From positions 7,750,001-7,814,000 of the forward strand of contig NZ_CP029191.1 of assembly GCF_008642335.1 (NCBI RefSeq): a stretch of DNA of 64,000 bases, given 5' to 3'. The DNA comes from Streptomyces venezuelae. Its GTDB lineage: Bacteria > Actinomycetota > Actinomycetes > Streptomycetales > Streptomycetaceae. The notes below the pieces were generated by a model. That model was given only the letters and a program-made list of their open reading frames with translations. It made no database searches and was not told the origin of the DNA. Below are positions 48,892-60,154 of this stretch, one piece after another. Numbering within the stretch: the stretch's first letter is position 1; each line of letters begins with the position of its first letter. The translations under genes and the position numbers were made by a program.

Positions 48892-50238
48892 TCACGCCCG
48901 CAGGGGGAGCTCGACGGTCACGGTCGTCGGGCCACCCTCGGGGCTGCGGATGTCGATGCGCCCGTCGACGGTGCGAACCCGCTGGGCGAGCCCGGCGAGG
49001 CCGCTGCCGCCACCCGTCTCCAGCGCGGCGCCGCCCCGCCCGTCGTCGGTGACCCGCAGTCGCAGCAGCCCGTCCTGCTGCGTCACGCCGATCGCGGCCT
49101 GCCGCGCCCCGCTGTGCTTGATGACGTTCGTCAGGAGCTCGGCGGCGCAGAAGTACGCGATGGTCTCGATCGCCGGAGTGGGACGCACCGGCACGTCCGC
49201 CGACAGCCGTACCGGCACCGTGCTGCGGGCGGCGAGCGTGGCGAGGGCGTCCGGCAGGCCGTCGTCCAAGGCGGGCGGGTGGATGCCGCGGGCCAGGTCA
49301 CGCAGCTCGGTGAGCGCCTCCGTGGCGTTCCGGTGCGCGCCGTCGACGAGCTTGCGCAGGCGAGGGACATCCGGCTGCCGCCCCTCGACGAGCCCCTCCT
49401 TGATCATGTCGAGCCCCATCGCCACCGCCACGAGGCGCACCTGCGCCCCGTCGTGCAGATCGCGCTCGACCCGCCGTAGCAGCGCCACCGAGTCGTCGAC
49501 GGCGAGCGCCCGCGTCTCCTCCAGATCGCGTACGCGGTCGGCCAGCCGCCCCGGTCCGAGGAGCGCCCCGATCAGCCACCGGTCACCCGCGACCACGAGC
49601 CGGGTCACCCACGGAGCACACAGCAGCGCCGCCACACCGACCAGGACCGCACCCCAGGTCCCCGCGAACGTGTCGACTTCCGGTCCGCCGAAGGGGACCG
49701 GGGTGAGCAGCGGCATCCCGTCGGGGTCGCCCGGCCCGGGCCGCTGCCCGAAGACCGCCCACCGCAGCGGGGCGGTGAGGTTCACGAGCCCCGTGACCCA
49801 CCACAGCACGGCGTACGCCCCGAGCGCGCCGACGGGCAGCTTCGCGAGTACGTAACCCGCCGACCGCCACCCCGCCCCGTCCCGCAGCCGCGCGTCGAGA
49901 CGCGCCACGAAGCCACCGCCGGGCCGGAACGGGGGCGGCGCGGGCGTCCGTACGCCGAGCAGTCCCACGGCGAGCCCGCGATGGACGCCGCCCAGCGCGC
50001 GGGCGAGCCGCAACCCGCCGATGAGCAGCAGCGCGCCCACCACGGCGAGCACCAGCGAGAGGGTGAACCCGGCACCGAGCGTGAGCACGACGGCGAGCAC
50101 CGTCCCGCCCGCGAGCCCCAGCGGAAACCCGATGAGACAGTACGCGGCCTCGGCCCACGCGCGCCTGGCGAAGGGAGCGCGGAGGCCGGTCACGAGGAGG
50201 GGCCGGAGGCGGTCGCCGGATCGGGGAAGGACCTGCAC
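48892..50238 (-). CDS. NarL-type membrane sensor histidine kinase
   Basis: 448 residues from GTG 50238 with AGGAG 8 nt upstream. Two pairs of membrane helices (about 28-80 and 125-200) with no large external domain, suggesting sensing in or at the membrane. HisKA_3 with DDSVALLRRVERDLHDGAQV, then HATPase FCAAELLTNVIKHSGARQAA, LRVTDDGRGGAALE and GSGLAGLAQRVRTVDG. Typical Streptomyces kinase of the DesK group. Signal unknown. Confidence 0.92.
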   Translation of the reverse strand: MQVLPRSGDRLRPLLVTGLRAPFARRAWAEAAYCLIGFPLGLAGGTVLAVVLTLGAGFTLSLVLAVVGALLLIGGLRLARALGGVHRGLAVGLLGVRTPAPPPFRPGGGFVARLDARLRDGAGWRSAGYVLAKLPVGALGAYAVLWWVTGLVNLTAPLRWAVFGQRPGPGDPDGMPLLTPVPFGGPEVDTFAGTWGAVLVGVAALLCAPWVTRLVVAGDRWLIGALLGPGRLADRVRDLEETRALAVDDSVALLRRVERDLHDGAQVRLVAVAMGLDMIKEGLVEGRQPDVPRLRKLVDGAHRNATEALTELRDLARGIHPPALDDGLPDALATLAARSTVPVRLSADVPVRPTPAIETIAYFCAAELLTNVIKHSGARQAAIGVTQQDGLLRLRVTDDGRGGAALETGGGSGLAGLAQRVRTVDGRIDIRSPEGGPTTVTVELPLRA

Positions 50239-50338
50239 GTGCGGAACTCCTGGTTCGGATGTGCTCTTCTCGTGGGATGTCGAGGTCCGTAGTCTTCTAT
50301 GTCGACCGTCTGAGTCTCTCTGCATAGACGGGGGATAC

Positions 50339-50824
50339 GTGGACACTGCGGGTTTACTGCTGCTCGGCGCGGCAGGCGGAGCGGTACGTGGCGTCGTGCA
50401 CGCATACGACTGCATGTCCGAATGGCTCCTGAGACGGCAGGAGTTCCGGCTCTCCGAGCAGCCCGAGGCCCAGGGGCCGCCTCCCTCTTTCAGTGCGTTC
50501 TACGACGTCGCGGGCGAGAGCATCGCGGCCGCGGTTCACATCATGATGGGCGCCGGGGTGGCGGCACTCATGGCGGCCTCGGGGCAGGTCGACGGAGGCT
50601 TCGCGACCTTCACGGTCGGAGCGTCGGCGCCGCTGATCCTCGTGCAACTGCAGCACACCAGGCTGGCGGAGGCCGTCGTGGGCCACCCCAACGCAGTGCA
50701 GGGTCCCCCGCCACAGGAAGCGGAGCCACCGACGGCCGGGCCGCAGACCGGACCACCGAACGGACCGTCGACCGGACGGCCCGCCTCTCGACGGTCGGCC
50801 GCGGACCCGAGGGGTGCCGAATGA
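50339..50824 (+). CDS. Hypothetical membrane protein
   Basis: 161 residues from GTG 50339. One N-terminal hydrophobic helix (TAGLLLLGAAGGAVRGVVHA) and another pair around 70-110 (AAAVHIMMGAGVAALMAASG, VGASAPLILVQLQ). The last 45 residues are Pro/Thr/Gly-rich and disordered. No recognised domain. Its stop overlaps the start of the next gene (ATGA), which in turn overlaps a DevS-like kinase gene, so all three are coupled. Confidence 0.65.
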   Translation: MDTAGLLLLGAAGGAVRGVVHAYDCMSEWLLRRQEFRLSEQPEAQGPPPSFSAFYDVAGESIAAAVHIMMGAGVAALMAASGQVDGGFATFTVGASAPLILVQLQHTRLAEAVVGHPNAVQGPPPQEAEPPTAGPQTGPPNGPSTGRPASRRSAADPRGAE

Positions 50825-51638
50825 CGCGGCCGACCCTGCTCCGTCGTGCCGCCGCGGCCACGTTCGGAATGGACCGCCGAGCAAACCGAGTCCCCGTCCA
50901 ACTCCCCGCGCAGCAGCTCACGTTGACGCGTAGAGCCGCGGCCGCGGTCATCGGTGTCCGTACACGCCGCCCGCAGACAGCAGTGAACGAACAGCGACCG
51001 GTACAGGACGCGGCCGTGCCGCGTCCTGCTGCCGGTCCTCCTTCCGAGCGGCTCCCGTTGGTGACGTTCGCCCCGGTGGCTCTCGGCCTGCCCGAGGGGC
51101 GCCGGGACAGGCAGGCGGCCGGGCCACGCATACCGCGCTACGGACTGGTCCTGATCACGGCCGCCGCTGTAGGTGCCATCGTGTCCGGGGCATACCTCTA
51201 CTTCGAGAGCACCCACGTGCACGGAGAGGGCCCCGCGAACCGGGCACCCCAGGCGACAGCGACGATCACGTCGACGGGCGTCATACCGAGCGAGTATCTC
51301 GGCACCTGGGAGGGAGCTCTCGAGAACGCCGAGGGCCGTCACACCCGGAAGATGGTGATCCGCCAGGGCTACGTGGACGAGACGGTCATGACGCTGACGG
51401 CGACCGGTCCGGCGGCGAACGGGGACGTCTACCGCTGTGTCTTCAAGGCGGAGCTCGACTCGGTCACGCGCAACGCCGTCCGGCTGAGCGCTTCGACGCG
51501 GATCGCGGCGAAGCCGGCCTCGGCCTGCACGGCCGGCAAGCCCTCGAAACTGACCTTGCTGAGCAAGGACAGGCTGCGGCGGGCCGGCGGCGATGAGGGC
51601 GACAGGATGACGTACTACCGCTCCGGTCGGAGGAAGTG

Positions 51639-51639
<1 letters not shown>
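50821..51639 (+). CDS. Hypothetical single-pass membrane protein with extracytoplasmic domain
   Basis: 272 residues. The Arg-rich N-terminus carries two related copies of a short unit (LLRRAAAATFGMDRR and LTRRAAAAVIGVRTRR). One helix (about 106-124, YGLVLITAAAVGAIVSGAYL) is followed by an external domain of about 130 residues: EYLGTWEGALENAEGRHTRK, MVIRQGYVDETVMTLTATGP, VYRCVFKAELDSVTRNAVRL with two Cys. The outer domain looks like a small beta-barrel. It is translationally coupled to the DevS-like kinase, so it may sense or modulate its signal. Family not recognised. Confidence 0.7.
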
Positions 51640-53733
<2,094 letters not shown>

Positions 53734-53744
<11 letters not shown>

Positions 53745-53802
53745 CGGCCACCCCTCACTCACCGGCCATCCCTCGTTCACGGCGATCCCTCGTTCACGGC
53801 GA
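53734..53802. repeat. Two pairs of tandem repeats at the start of the DevR-like gene
   Basis: CCCTCACTCACCGGCCA occurs at 53734-53750 and 53752-53768 (period 18), and TCCCTCGTTCACGGCGA at 53769-53785 and 53786-53802 (period 17). Read on the minus strand each unit contains a GTG start followed by a GAGGG stretch, so the translation start region has been multiplied. Confidence 0.8.
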
Positions 53803-53924
53803 TTCCTCGATTCCTCTGGCGGTCGCGCTACGGGCTGTCCCGCGCCGCCAACGATCGTCACTCGTCGGGGACGTGCGCACCAGGGCCGACCGGGCCACTC
53901 TCCGGGGCTCCGCTCGGGGTACGC

Positions 53925-54389
53925 TCAGCGCGTGCTGCCGCTGCCGTAGGGGGCGTACAAGTCGAGTAGCCGGGTGCGGGCCGAGCGCAGACGGTGGGCC
54001 ACGATGTCGCCGACCCAGCGGGTGACCGTCACGTTCAGTTCCGGATCGTCCCGGCACGCCGCCAGGACCGTGGCGGCATCGAACTCGTACGCCCGTACCG
54101 GTGTCAGCGCCTCGGCACCCAGATGCCAGGAGTGCGGGGTGAACAGCCATGACCAGCCGAGGAGTTGGTTGTGGCCGAGCGTTTCGATGACGGCCGCCTT
54201 GCGGCCTGGCACGTGCATGTCGAGAGCGATCGAGCCGGTGCGGATGATCCAGAACCGGTCGGCGTGCCCGCCTTCCTCGAAGAGGCGTGCTCCCTGCGGG
54301 ATCGACACCTCGGCGGCGAACCGCATCAGGCGCTGCCGGTGTTCGGGCGGCAGCGCCCGCGGCATGCTGTGCGAGGGGGGCGCGCTCAT
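53925..54389 (-). CDS. Cyclic-nucleotide-binding-domain protein (Crp/Fnr-type sensor domain only)
   Basis: 154 residues. One cNMP-binding beta-barrel: EVSIPQGARLFEEGGHADRF, WIIRTGSIALDMHVPGRKAA, ETLGHNQLLGWSWLFTPHSW. There is no HTH. Such stand-alone domains accompany DevR/Usp gene sets in actinobacteria. Ligand-binding residues are not the classical cAMP set, and the aromatic-rich loop GWSWLF suggests another ligand. Same strand as the truncated regulator, 180 bp away. Confidence 0.82.
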   Translation of the reverse strand: MSAPPSHSMPRALPPEHRQRLMRFAAEVSIPQGARLFEEGGHADRFWIIRTGSIALDMHVPGRKAAVIETLGHNQLLGWSWLFTPHSWHLGAEALTPVRAYEFDAATVLAACRDDPELNVTVTRWVGDIVAHRLRSARTRLLDLYAPYGSGSTR

Positions 54390-54495
54390 GAGGTACCTCC
54401 AATGCGTGGGCGTGTGGCCATTTGCAGCGTGCTCCCGCGGGCCCCGCGGGGCCAGGGGCCACCCGGCCCCGCAGCCACTCCACTTGGCCCCTGTG

Positions 54496-54512
54496 GGGGA
54501 CCCTTCGGCCCC
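54496..54512. promoter_or_regulatory. GGGGACCCTTCGGCCCC box upstream of the flavodoxin gene
   Basis: Seventy-eight bp before ATG 54590, within a GC-rich stretch with several short inverted repeats. It shares CCTTYGGYCC with boxes upstream of usp (12372) and the IDO-like gene (17631). It is the copy nearest to the DevRS-like genes. Confidence 0.4.
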
Positions 54513-54589
54513 TGCCCGACCGGCCCCCCGGCCAAGAGGCTGGTACGGCCCCCCGCCCCGGGAGGCCGAGGCGGAAGGAGACAGCCGTC

Positions 54590-55102
54590 ATGCTCAACAA
54601 CGTGCTGGTCGCCTACGGGACGACCAATGGATCGACCGCGCAGATAGCCGAGGCCATCGCCGACGTGCTGCGCCGGAACGGCCTCAGGGCCGAGGCGGTC
54701 CCGGCCGGGACCGTGGCCGACGTGGACTCCTACGACGCCGTGGTCCTGGGAGGCGCGCTCTACGCCGACCGCTGGCACAAGGACGCCCGGCGGTTCGCCC
54801 GTCGGCACCGCCGCGCGCTGGCCAAACGGCCGCTGTGGCTCTTCAGCAGCGGTCCTCTCGACGTCGCGGCGTCCCAACGCGAGATCCCGCCCGTGCGGGG
54901 AGCGAAGGCGGTGTTGTTCCGGTTCGACGCGGAGGAGCACCGCACCTTCGGCGGATGCCTGGAAGAAGGTGCCAAGGGGTTCATCGCGCGAAAGATCGTG
55001 GCCGCCGGGAAGGGCGGGGACTTCCGCGACTTCGAACAGATCGAGGAGTGGGCGCAGCACATCGCCGACGCGTCGTCCGGACGACCCTCGCGCACGCGCT
55101 GA
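54590..55102 (+). CDS. Flavodoxin-domain protein (HemG-like)
   Basis: 170 residues, GGAAGGAG before ATG 54590. FMN-binding loop VLVAYGTTNGSTAQIAEAIA, then YDAVVLGGALYADRWHKDAR, FARRHRRALAKRPLWLFSSG and REIPPVRGAKAVLFRFDAEE. The pattern is that of protoporphyrinogen-oxidase-like flavodoxins found in DevR-type regulons. Probably an electron-transfer protein in redox stress. The P450 gene follows convergently. Confidence 0.85.
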   Translation: MLNNVLVAYGTTNGSTAQIAEAIADVLRRNGLRAEAVPAGTVADVDSYDAVVLGGALYADRWHKDARRFARRHRRALAKRPLWLFSSGPLDVAASQREIPPVRGAKAVLFRFDAEEHRTFGGCLEEGAKGFIARKIVAAGKGGDFRDFEQIEEWAQHIADASSGRPSRTR

Positions 55103-55121
55103 GCCGAGTCGACCGGTGGAC

Positions 55122-56393
55122 TCAGCCGTGCAGCCGTACGGGCAGTCGCCGCACGCTGTTGCCCACGAATGACGCGTGGCGCGGCAGGTCCGCGTCCGGT
55201 ACGGCGAGGTCAAGGCGGGGGAAGCGGGCGAAGAGTTGTTCGAGGGCGACGGTGGCCTCGAGGCGGGCCAGCGGGGCGCCCAGGCAGTAGTGCGCGCCGT
55301 GGCCGAGCGAGAGGTGGCGGGCCGGGCCGGTGCGGGTGAGGGCGAAGCGGTCGGCGTCGGGGCCGTGGGCCTTCGGGTCGCGGCCCGCGGCGGAGTACCC
55401 GGCGAGCACGGGGGTGCCCTTGGGGATGACGGTGCCGGCGAGGGGCAGGTCCCGGGTCGGGTAGCGGAACGGGAAGTAGCTGACGGGGCTGTCCCAGCGC
55501 AGTGTCTCCTCGACCACGTCCGCCCAGCTCGCCCGGCCCGCCGTGACCAGGTCGAGCTGGTCGCGGTGCGTGCACAGGGCGCGTACCGCGTTCGTGATCA
55601 GGTTCAGCGTCGTCTCGTGCCCGGCGATGATCATCAGCATGAGGGTGCCGAGCAGTTCGAGCGGGCCGAGCCGGTCGCCGTTCTTCTCGCGGGCGGCGAT
55701 CAGGGCGGATGTGAGGTCGTCGCGGGGCTCCGCGGTGCGGACGGCCACGATGTCGCTCAGTACGTCCATCATTTGCCGGTTGGCGGCCCGGGACTGTTCG
55801 GGGCCGATGTCCGTGGCGACGATCTGGTCGGAGAGGTGGTGCAGACGGTCGTGGTGCGCGGCGTCCACGCCGAGCAGTTCGCAGATGACGCCCATCGGCA
55901 GGGGCAGCGCGAAGTGCGTGCGCAGGTCCACGACTCCGTCCTCCTCGGCGGCCGCCGTCCGGTCCATGTCGTCGAGCAGGCTGGACGACAACTCGGCTAT
56001 GCGCGGGGCGAGATCCTCCACGCGGCGCGCCGTGAACGCCCGGCTCACCAGTGACCGCAGCCGCCGGTGGTCGGCGCCGTCCGCCGTGGTCATCCCCTGC
56101 ACCGTGGCGAAGGTCTTGAGCGGCCAGCCGTCCGGTATCCCGCCCGACTGCAACGCCGTGAAGTGCAGCGCGTTCTTGGCGACATCGGGGTGGGCGAGGA
56201 ACTCCCGGAGCGCGTCGTGCCCGAGCACCGCCATCCCCTCCACCCCACCGGGCAGGACCACGGGGGCGACCGCGCCACGGGCCAGCAGCCGGGCGTTGTC
56301 CGCGTGCGGGCACCCGCCGGACGGGTCCATGCGGTGCGCGGGCGGGGGCGGTTTCGGGTCGTCGGCGTTGCTCGGCGGTGGCGTGGTGTCCAA
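55122..56393 (-). CDS. Cytochrome P450
   Basis: 423 residues, soluble. I-helix LLGTLMLMIIAGHETTLNLI (acid-Thr pair), K-helix ExxR in VVEETLRWDSP, and heme loop HLSLGHGAHYCLGAPLARLE with the Cys ligand. CYP105/CYP107-like bacterial class, needing separate ferredoxin and reductase, none of which is adjacent. The TetR gene lies 174 bp upstream on the same strand and may control it. Substrate not predictable. Confidence 0.92.
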   Translation of the reverse strand: MDTTPPPSNADDPKPPPPAHRMDPSGGCPHADNARLLARGAVAPVVLPGGVEGMAVLGHDALREFLAHPDVAKNALHFTALQSGGIPDGWPLKTFATVQGMTTADGADHRRLRSLVSRAFTARRVEDLAPRIAELSSSLLDDMDRTAAAEEDGVVDLRTHFALPLPMGVICELLGVDAAHHDRLHHLSDQIVATDIGPEQSRAANRQMMDVLSDIVAVRTAEPRDDLTSALIAAREKNGDRLGPLELLGTLMLMIIAGHETTLNLITNAVRALCTHRDQLDLVTAGRASWADVVEETLRWDSPVSYFPFRYPTRDLPLAGTVIPKGTPVLAGYSAAGRDPKAHGPDADRFALTRTGPARHLSLGHGAHYCLGAPLARLEATVALEQLFARFPRLDLAVPDADLPRHASFVGNSVRRLPVRLHG

Positions 56394-56567
56394 CGGGGCT
56401 CTCCAAGAGGGGAGGGGGCCCGAGGGGGCCCGGAGTCAACCCTGAGGCCCTTTCCGAAGCCGGTCAAGACGCCGTGAGGAGCCGGTCGGGACGCGGACGA
56501 GGGATACGTAGAACCCGGTGCCGCGCACGGCGGAGGGCAGCGGAGGACGGGTGGGGGATACGGGGTT

Positions 56568-57281
56568 CTACGCCAGCTGGAACGCGTCGGCCAGCATGTC
56601 GACCTGTGCGGCGAGCAGCGTCGCCGGCCGGTGCCCCATGCCGGCGAACTGACCGGCCGCCTCCAGGCCGACCGTGCCGTGCAGTTGGGACCAGGCGGTG
56701 ATGGCGCCGGTCAACGCGACGGCCGCCGCGGGCTCTTCGGGTGACAGCCCGGTGCGCTGCTCGACCCACGCCGCCACGGCCGTGTCGTCCCGCAGCCAGC
56801 GGGCGAACTCGTCCACGAGCGGCTCGACGGAGCCCGACGGGCGGCCCTCGGCGAAGACGATGAGGAACGGGCCGAGGACTTCGCGGGCATGCGCCACGGT
56901 CTCGTCCGGTGCGCGGAAACCCGGGACCGGGGTGCCCTGGATGAGCAGGTAGAGGTGCGGCTGCGCCACGGCCCAGTCGCGGAGGGCCGTTGCCAGGGCG
57001 TGCAGTGCCGTCCGCCCGCCGCCCGAGATGTCGACGGCGCGGATGTCGGCCGCGACCGCCTGGTAGGCGTCGACGACCAGTTCGGTGAGCAGGTCGTCCC
57101 GGCTGGCGAAGTACCGGTAGAGAGCCGGTCCGGACATGCCGATCTCCTTGGCGATACGCAGCAGCGCCACGCCTTCCACGCCGCCGACGGCGAGCTGGCT
57201 CACGGCGATCTGCTTGATCTCCGCGCGCGTCTGGTCGCGGTACCGCTCCCGTGGGGTGCGGGTCCGATGTGTCGATGTCAT
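56568..57281 (-). CDS. TetR/AcrR-family transcriptional regulator
   Basis: 237 residues from ATG 57281 (GGAGG 8 nt upstream). HTH at about 20-65: AEIKQIAVSQLAVGGVEGVA, LLRIAKEIGMSGPALYRYFA. C-terminal ligand domain of the TetR_C_13/WHG type (LRDWAVAQPHLYLLIQGTPV). Divergent from the oxidoreductase gene, with inverted TGTTACA copies between them, so it is likely a repressor of that gene and of itself. Confidence 0.9.
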   Translation of the reverse strand: MTSTHRTRTPRERYRDQTRAEIKQIAVSQLAVGGVEGVALLRIAKEIGMSGPALYRYFASRDDLLTELVVDAYQAVAADIRAVDISGGGRTALHALATALRDWAVAQPHLYLLIQGTPVPGFRAPDETVAHAREVLGPFLIVFAEGRPSGSVEPLVDEFARWLRDDTAVAAWVEQRTGLSPEEPAAAVALTGAITAWSQLHGTVGLEAAGQFAGMGHRPATLLAAQVDMLADAFQLA

Positions 57282-57303
57282 GCGGTCCACCTCCGACAGC
57301 GCA

Positions 57304-57371
57304 TGTTACAGCCCGTCGCGTTCGTGACGCGTTATTGCACTACCCCATCGCGAAAGTTATGGTGTGTAACA
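57304..57371. promoter_or_regulatory. Inverted TGTTACA/TGTAACA pair between tetR and the oxidoreductase gene
   Basis: TGTTACA at 57304-57310 and its complement TGTAACA at 57365-57371, the latter inside a perfect palindrome TGTGT-A-ACACA (57363-57373). One site lies near each divergent start, a common layout for TetR operators. Confidence 0.55.
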
Positions 57372-57410
57372 CAACGGCCCTGAAGCTACTCCCCGAAAAG
57401 GATGTGGATC

Positions 57411-58364
57411 ATGTCTGCCACCTCATCTGACCTGCACATAGTCCTCGGCGCCGGCCCCGCGGGTTCGACGCTGGCCGGCGAGCTGGCCCGCCGAGGGCAC
57501 GAGGTCCGCCTCGTCGACCGCTCCGGCGGCGGGCTCGCTCCCGAGGGCGTCACCCGGGTCAGGGGCGACGTGGGCACCGCCGACGGTGCCCGGGCCGCGA
57601 TCAAGGGCGCCGCCGTCGTCTACCACTGCGTCAATGTGGCCTACCACCTCCAGGTCGACGTCATGCCCGGCATCCAGGACGCGGTGCTCGGTGCCGTGGA
57701 GGCCGAGGGCGCCCGCCTGGTCGTGCTCGACACTCTCTATCCGTACGGTGAGACCCACGGACAGGTGATGACCGAGGACACCGCGTGGCGGGCGACCGGC
57801 ACGAAGGGCAGGATGCGCGCGGCGCTGGACGAGAAGTACCTGACCGCGCATCAGGAGGGTCGCGCCCGCGTCGTCCTGGGCCGCTCGGCCGACTTCGTCG
57901 GCCCCCACGTCCTCAACTCGACCCTCGGTGGCGCCGTCTTCCCCGGCGCCCTCACGGGCGCCGAGGTCTACGGCCTCGGCGACATCGACCTGCCGCACAG
58001 CTACACCGACATCCGCAACGTGGCCGTCGGCCTCGCCACCCTCGGCGAGCACCCGGACGGCGATGGCCGCGTCTGGCACCTGCCCACCGCGCCGGCCCTC
58101 ACCACCCGGGAGGTCTTCCGGCTGATCGAGGAGAAGGTCGGGCAGCCGCTGAACACGGTGATCAAGCAGAAGCCCGTGCCCTTCGGCCCGTTCGACCAGG
58201 TCTTCATGGACTCCTACGCCGAGCTGTTCTACCAGCACACCGAACCGCAGGTCATGGACTCGTCGGCGATCCAGGAAGCGTTCGGTCTGAAGCCCGTCGC
58301 CCTCGACACCACGCTCGACGACACCATCGCCTGGTACCGCGACTTCCTCGCCGCGCAGCGCTGA
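57411..58364 (+). CDS. NAD-dependent epimerase/dehydratase-like SDR oxidoreductase
   Basis: 317 residues from ATG 57411 (AAGGAT upstream). Rossmann motif IVLGAGPAGSTLAGELARRG, GDVGTADGARAAIKGAAVVY, LDTLYPYGETHGQVMTEDTA (Tyr of the active site region) and PHSYTDIRNVAVGLATLGEH. The glycine motif GAGPAGS and long C-terminal domain place it with extended or atypical SDRs. Substrate unknown. Probably controlled by the divergent TetR protein. Confidence 0.85.
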   Translation: MSATSSDLHIVLGAGPAGSTLAGELARRGHEVRLVDRSGGGLAPEGVTRVRGDVGTADGARAAIKGAAVVYHCVNVAYHLQVDVMPGIQDAVLGAVEAEGARLVVLDTLYPYGETHGQVMTEDTAWRATGTKGRMRAALDEKYLTAHQEGRARVVLGRSADFVGPHVLNSTLGGAVFPGALTGAEVYGLGDIDLPHSYTDIRNVAVGLATLGEHPDGDGRVWHLPTAPALTTREVFRLIEEKVGQPLNTVIKQKPVPFGPFDQVFMDSYAELFYQHTEPQVMDSSAIQEAFGLKPVALDTTLDDTIAWYRDFLAAQR

Positions 58365-58441
58365 CCGGCGCGGGGCCGCCGCCGGATGTCGTGGCGGAAG
58401 AGGCCACCGAAGCCGACGGGGGCGTCGCCCTTCGGAGACGG

Positions 58442-59683
58442 TCAGCCCGTGACGGCCGACAGGCCGGGGCGGCGCGCCGTTCCCGTTCCTCGGGCACGTA
58501 ACTCCAGCGCGCGCAGCACGAGTTCCGTGGCGAAGCGGTGGTCCGGGGAGGAGAGGAGGTCGCCGAAGGCCTTCTCCAGGTTGCGCAGGCGGTAGCGGAC
58601 CGTCTGCGGGTGCAGGTGGAGGAGTTCGGCCATCTGGACGACGTTGCCGCGGGTGTCGAGCCACGCGCGCAGGGTGTGGATGAGGCGGTCGCGCTGGTTG
58701 GCGGTGAGGCCCGCGAGGGGGGCCAGCTGCTGCTCGGCGAGCGCCGTGATCAGGCCGGGGTCCGCGAAGAGGGAGAGGGTCACGAGGTGGTCCTCGCAGT
58801 GGATGTACGCGTCGCCCTCCAGGACACCCGCCTCGGCGAGGCTCAGCGCTCTTCGGGCCCAGCGCAGGGACTCCGCCGCGTCCGCAAGCGGCACGGTGAG
58901 GCCGACGGCCGCGCGGGTGGTGTGCGGCGCCGCCCGCATGAAGGCGCGGCGGTGCTCGTCGACGGGGCCGGGGATCAGGGCACGCGGATGCGGCGAGGCG
59001 AGGTCGACCAGGACGTCCTCGGAGATCGCGCCCCGTTCCGGTTTCGCGTCCGCGCTGAAAGCGATGGGCGTGACCTCGTCGGGCAGCTGCCACTTGGCGC
59101 GCTCGGCGAGTTCGACGAGGGTGGCCCGGGGAGTGGCCACGTCGGACAGTAGGTGCTCCAGGAGCCGTCGGCGCTGGATGTCCTGGCCCTGCTCCATCTC
59201 CGCCCGGGCCTGCTGATACCCCTCGCGGGAGACCTCGATCAGCTTGTCCACGTAGGCGAGCAGGGCGTCGGCGAAGGAGAGCATCAGACCGGCCGGCAGG
59301 TTGAGCCGCCGCAGCACCCGCTTGGCGCGGTGCAGGGCGAGCCGGGCGCCGAGCCGGAAGATCGCCTGCATGGTGTCCAGGCTGCGGCCCTCGTACGCCT
59401 CGAAGCGCCCGAACATGCGGCACACTTTGTCGCGTTGCACGGTGGAGGCGTCCGGGGCGGCGACCTGGTCGACGAAGTTCGTCAGATTGTGCTCGACGAT
59501 GAGATGCACGGCACGGGAATACGGGCCGTCGAGGACTTCCGCGTACTCGGGATAGGAGCGGCGGATCTCGTCGATGACTTCCTGGATGAGTCCGGGAAGT
59601 TCGGGCCGCAGCACCGCGGCGAACTCGCGGGGGAGAACGGACACCGGATGCCCCGCGTCCACCGCCTTGACTGTCGCTGCCAT
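58442..59683 (-). CDS. PucR/CdaR-family transcriptional regulator
   Basis: 413 residues from ATG 59683 (AGGGGAG 5 nt upstream). N-terminal domain of unknown type (about 20-160, RRSYPEYAEVLDGPYSRAVH), GGDEF-like middle (GLTVPLADAAESLRWARRAL) and C-terminal HTH_30: TLRAWLDTRGNVVQMAELLH, LHPQTVRYRLRNLEKAFG. Similar proteins sit next to actinobacterial mce loci. Divergent from the DUF6801/mce operon, it is a good candidate for its regulator. Confidence 0.88.
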   Translation of the reverse strand: MAATVKAVDAGHPVSVLPREFAAVLRPELPGLIQEVIDEIRRSYPEYAEVLDGPYSRAVHLIVEHNLTNFVDQVAAPDASTVQRDKVCRMFGRFEAYEGRSLDTMQAIFRLGARLALHRAKRVLRRLNLPAGLMLSFADALLAYVDKLIEVSREGYQQARAEMEQGQDIQRRRLLEHLLSDVATPRATLVELAERAKWQLPDEVTPIAFSADAKPERGAISEDVLVDLASPHPRALIPGPVDEHRRAFMRAAPHTTRAAVGLTVPLADAAESLRWARRALSLAEAGVLEGDAYIHCEDHLVTLSLFADPGLITALAEQQLAPLAGLTANQRDRLIHTLRAWLDTRGNVVQMAELLHLHPQTVRYRLRNLEKAFGDLLSSPDHRFATELVLRALELRARGTGTARRPGLSAVTG

Positions 59684-60154
59684 GGAACTCCCCTTACTCC
59701 GCCCGTGATCGAAGGTCATAATTGATCTTGGCGCCATGGAACCCCTGGCACGGTAGAGCATGGGCAGCCCGTGTGCACCCTGCTCAGCACCCTCATTCGG
59801 TCAACCTCGCTCCACTGGTGACGAGTTCAGGGCGCCCTGCTCGCGTGCGGCCCGTCAAGAGGCCGTCGGCGGAATACTCACTTGTGCACGAAACCGCCGC
59901 CGGAATTACTGCCCCCGGGATGAGGAATGGGCAGGTGGACTCGGCTCGGAGCGCATTTCGAATTCGGCCGTTGCGTCGCTCAGTTACTCGTGCGTAAGGT
60001 CCGAATCATCGGCTGAACAAGAAGCGGCTCGCCTGCGCGAATCCCCCTTCGCGCACATGGCCCCGGATCCCCCCGGGCCATGTGGAGAGCCCCTCCCTCG
60101 GACCCTGCGGCGGCCCCCCTGCCGCGGGGTCCGCCCTTTGATCGGAGAGCAGCG
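59684..60154. other. 471-bp divergent regulatory region with two leader hairpins
   Basis: No gene seen. It holds TTAC-N6-GTAA (59984-59997), a possible operator, then two stable hairpins on the plus strand: CACATGGCCC/GGGCCATGTG (60054-60063 with 60075-60084) and a 13-bp stem with one G-T pair (60099-60111 with 60121-60133). The second ends 21 bp before the DUF6801 start, so it would be in the mRNA leader of the mce operon. Confidence 0.55.
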
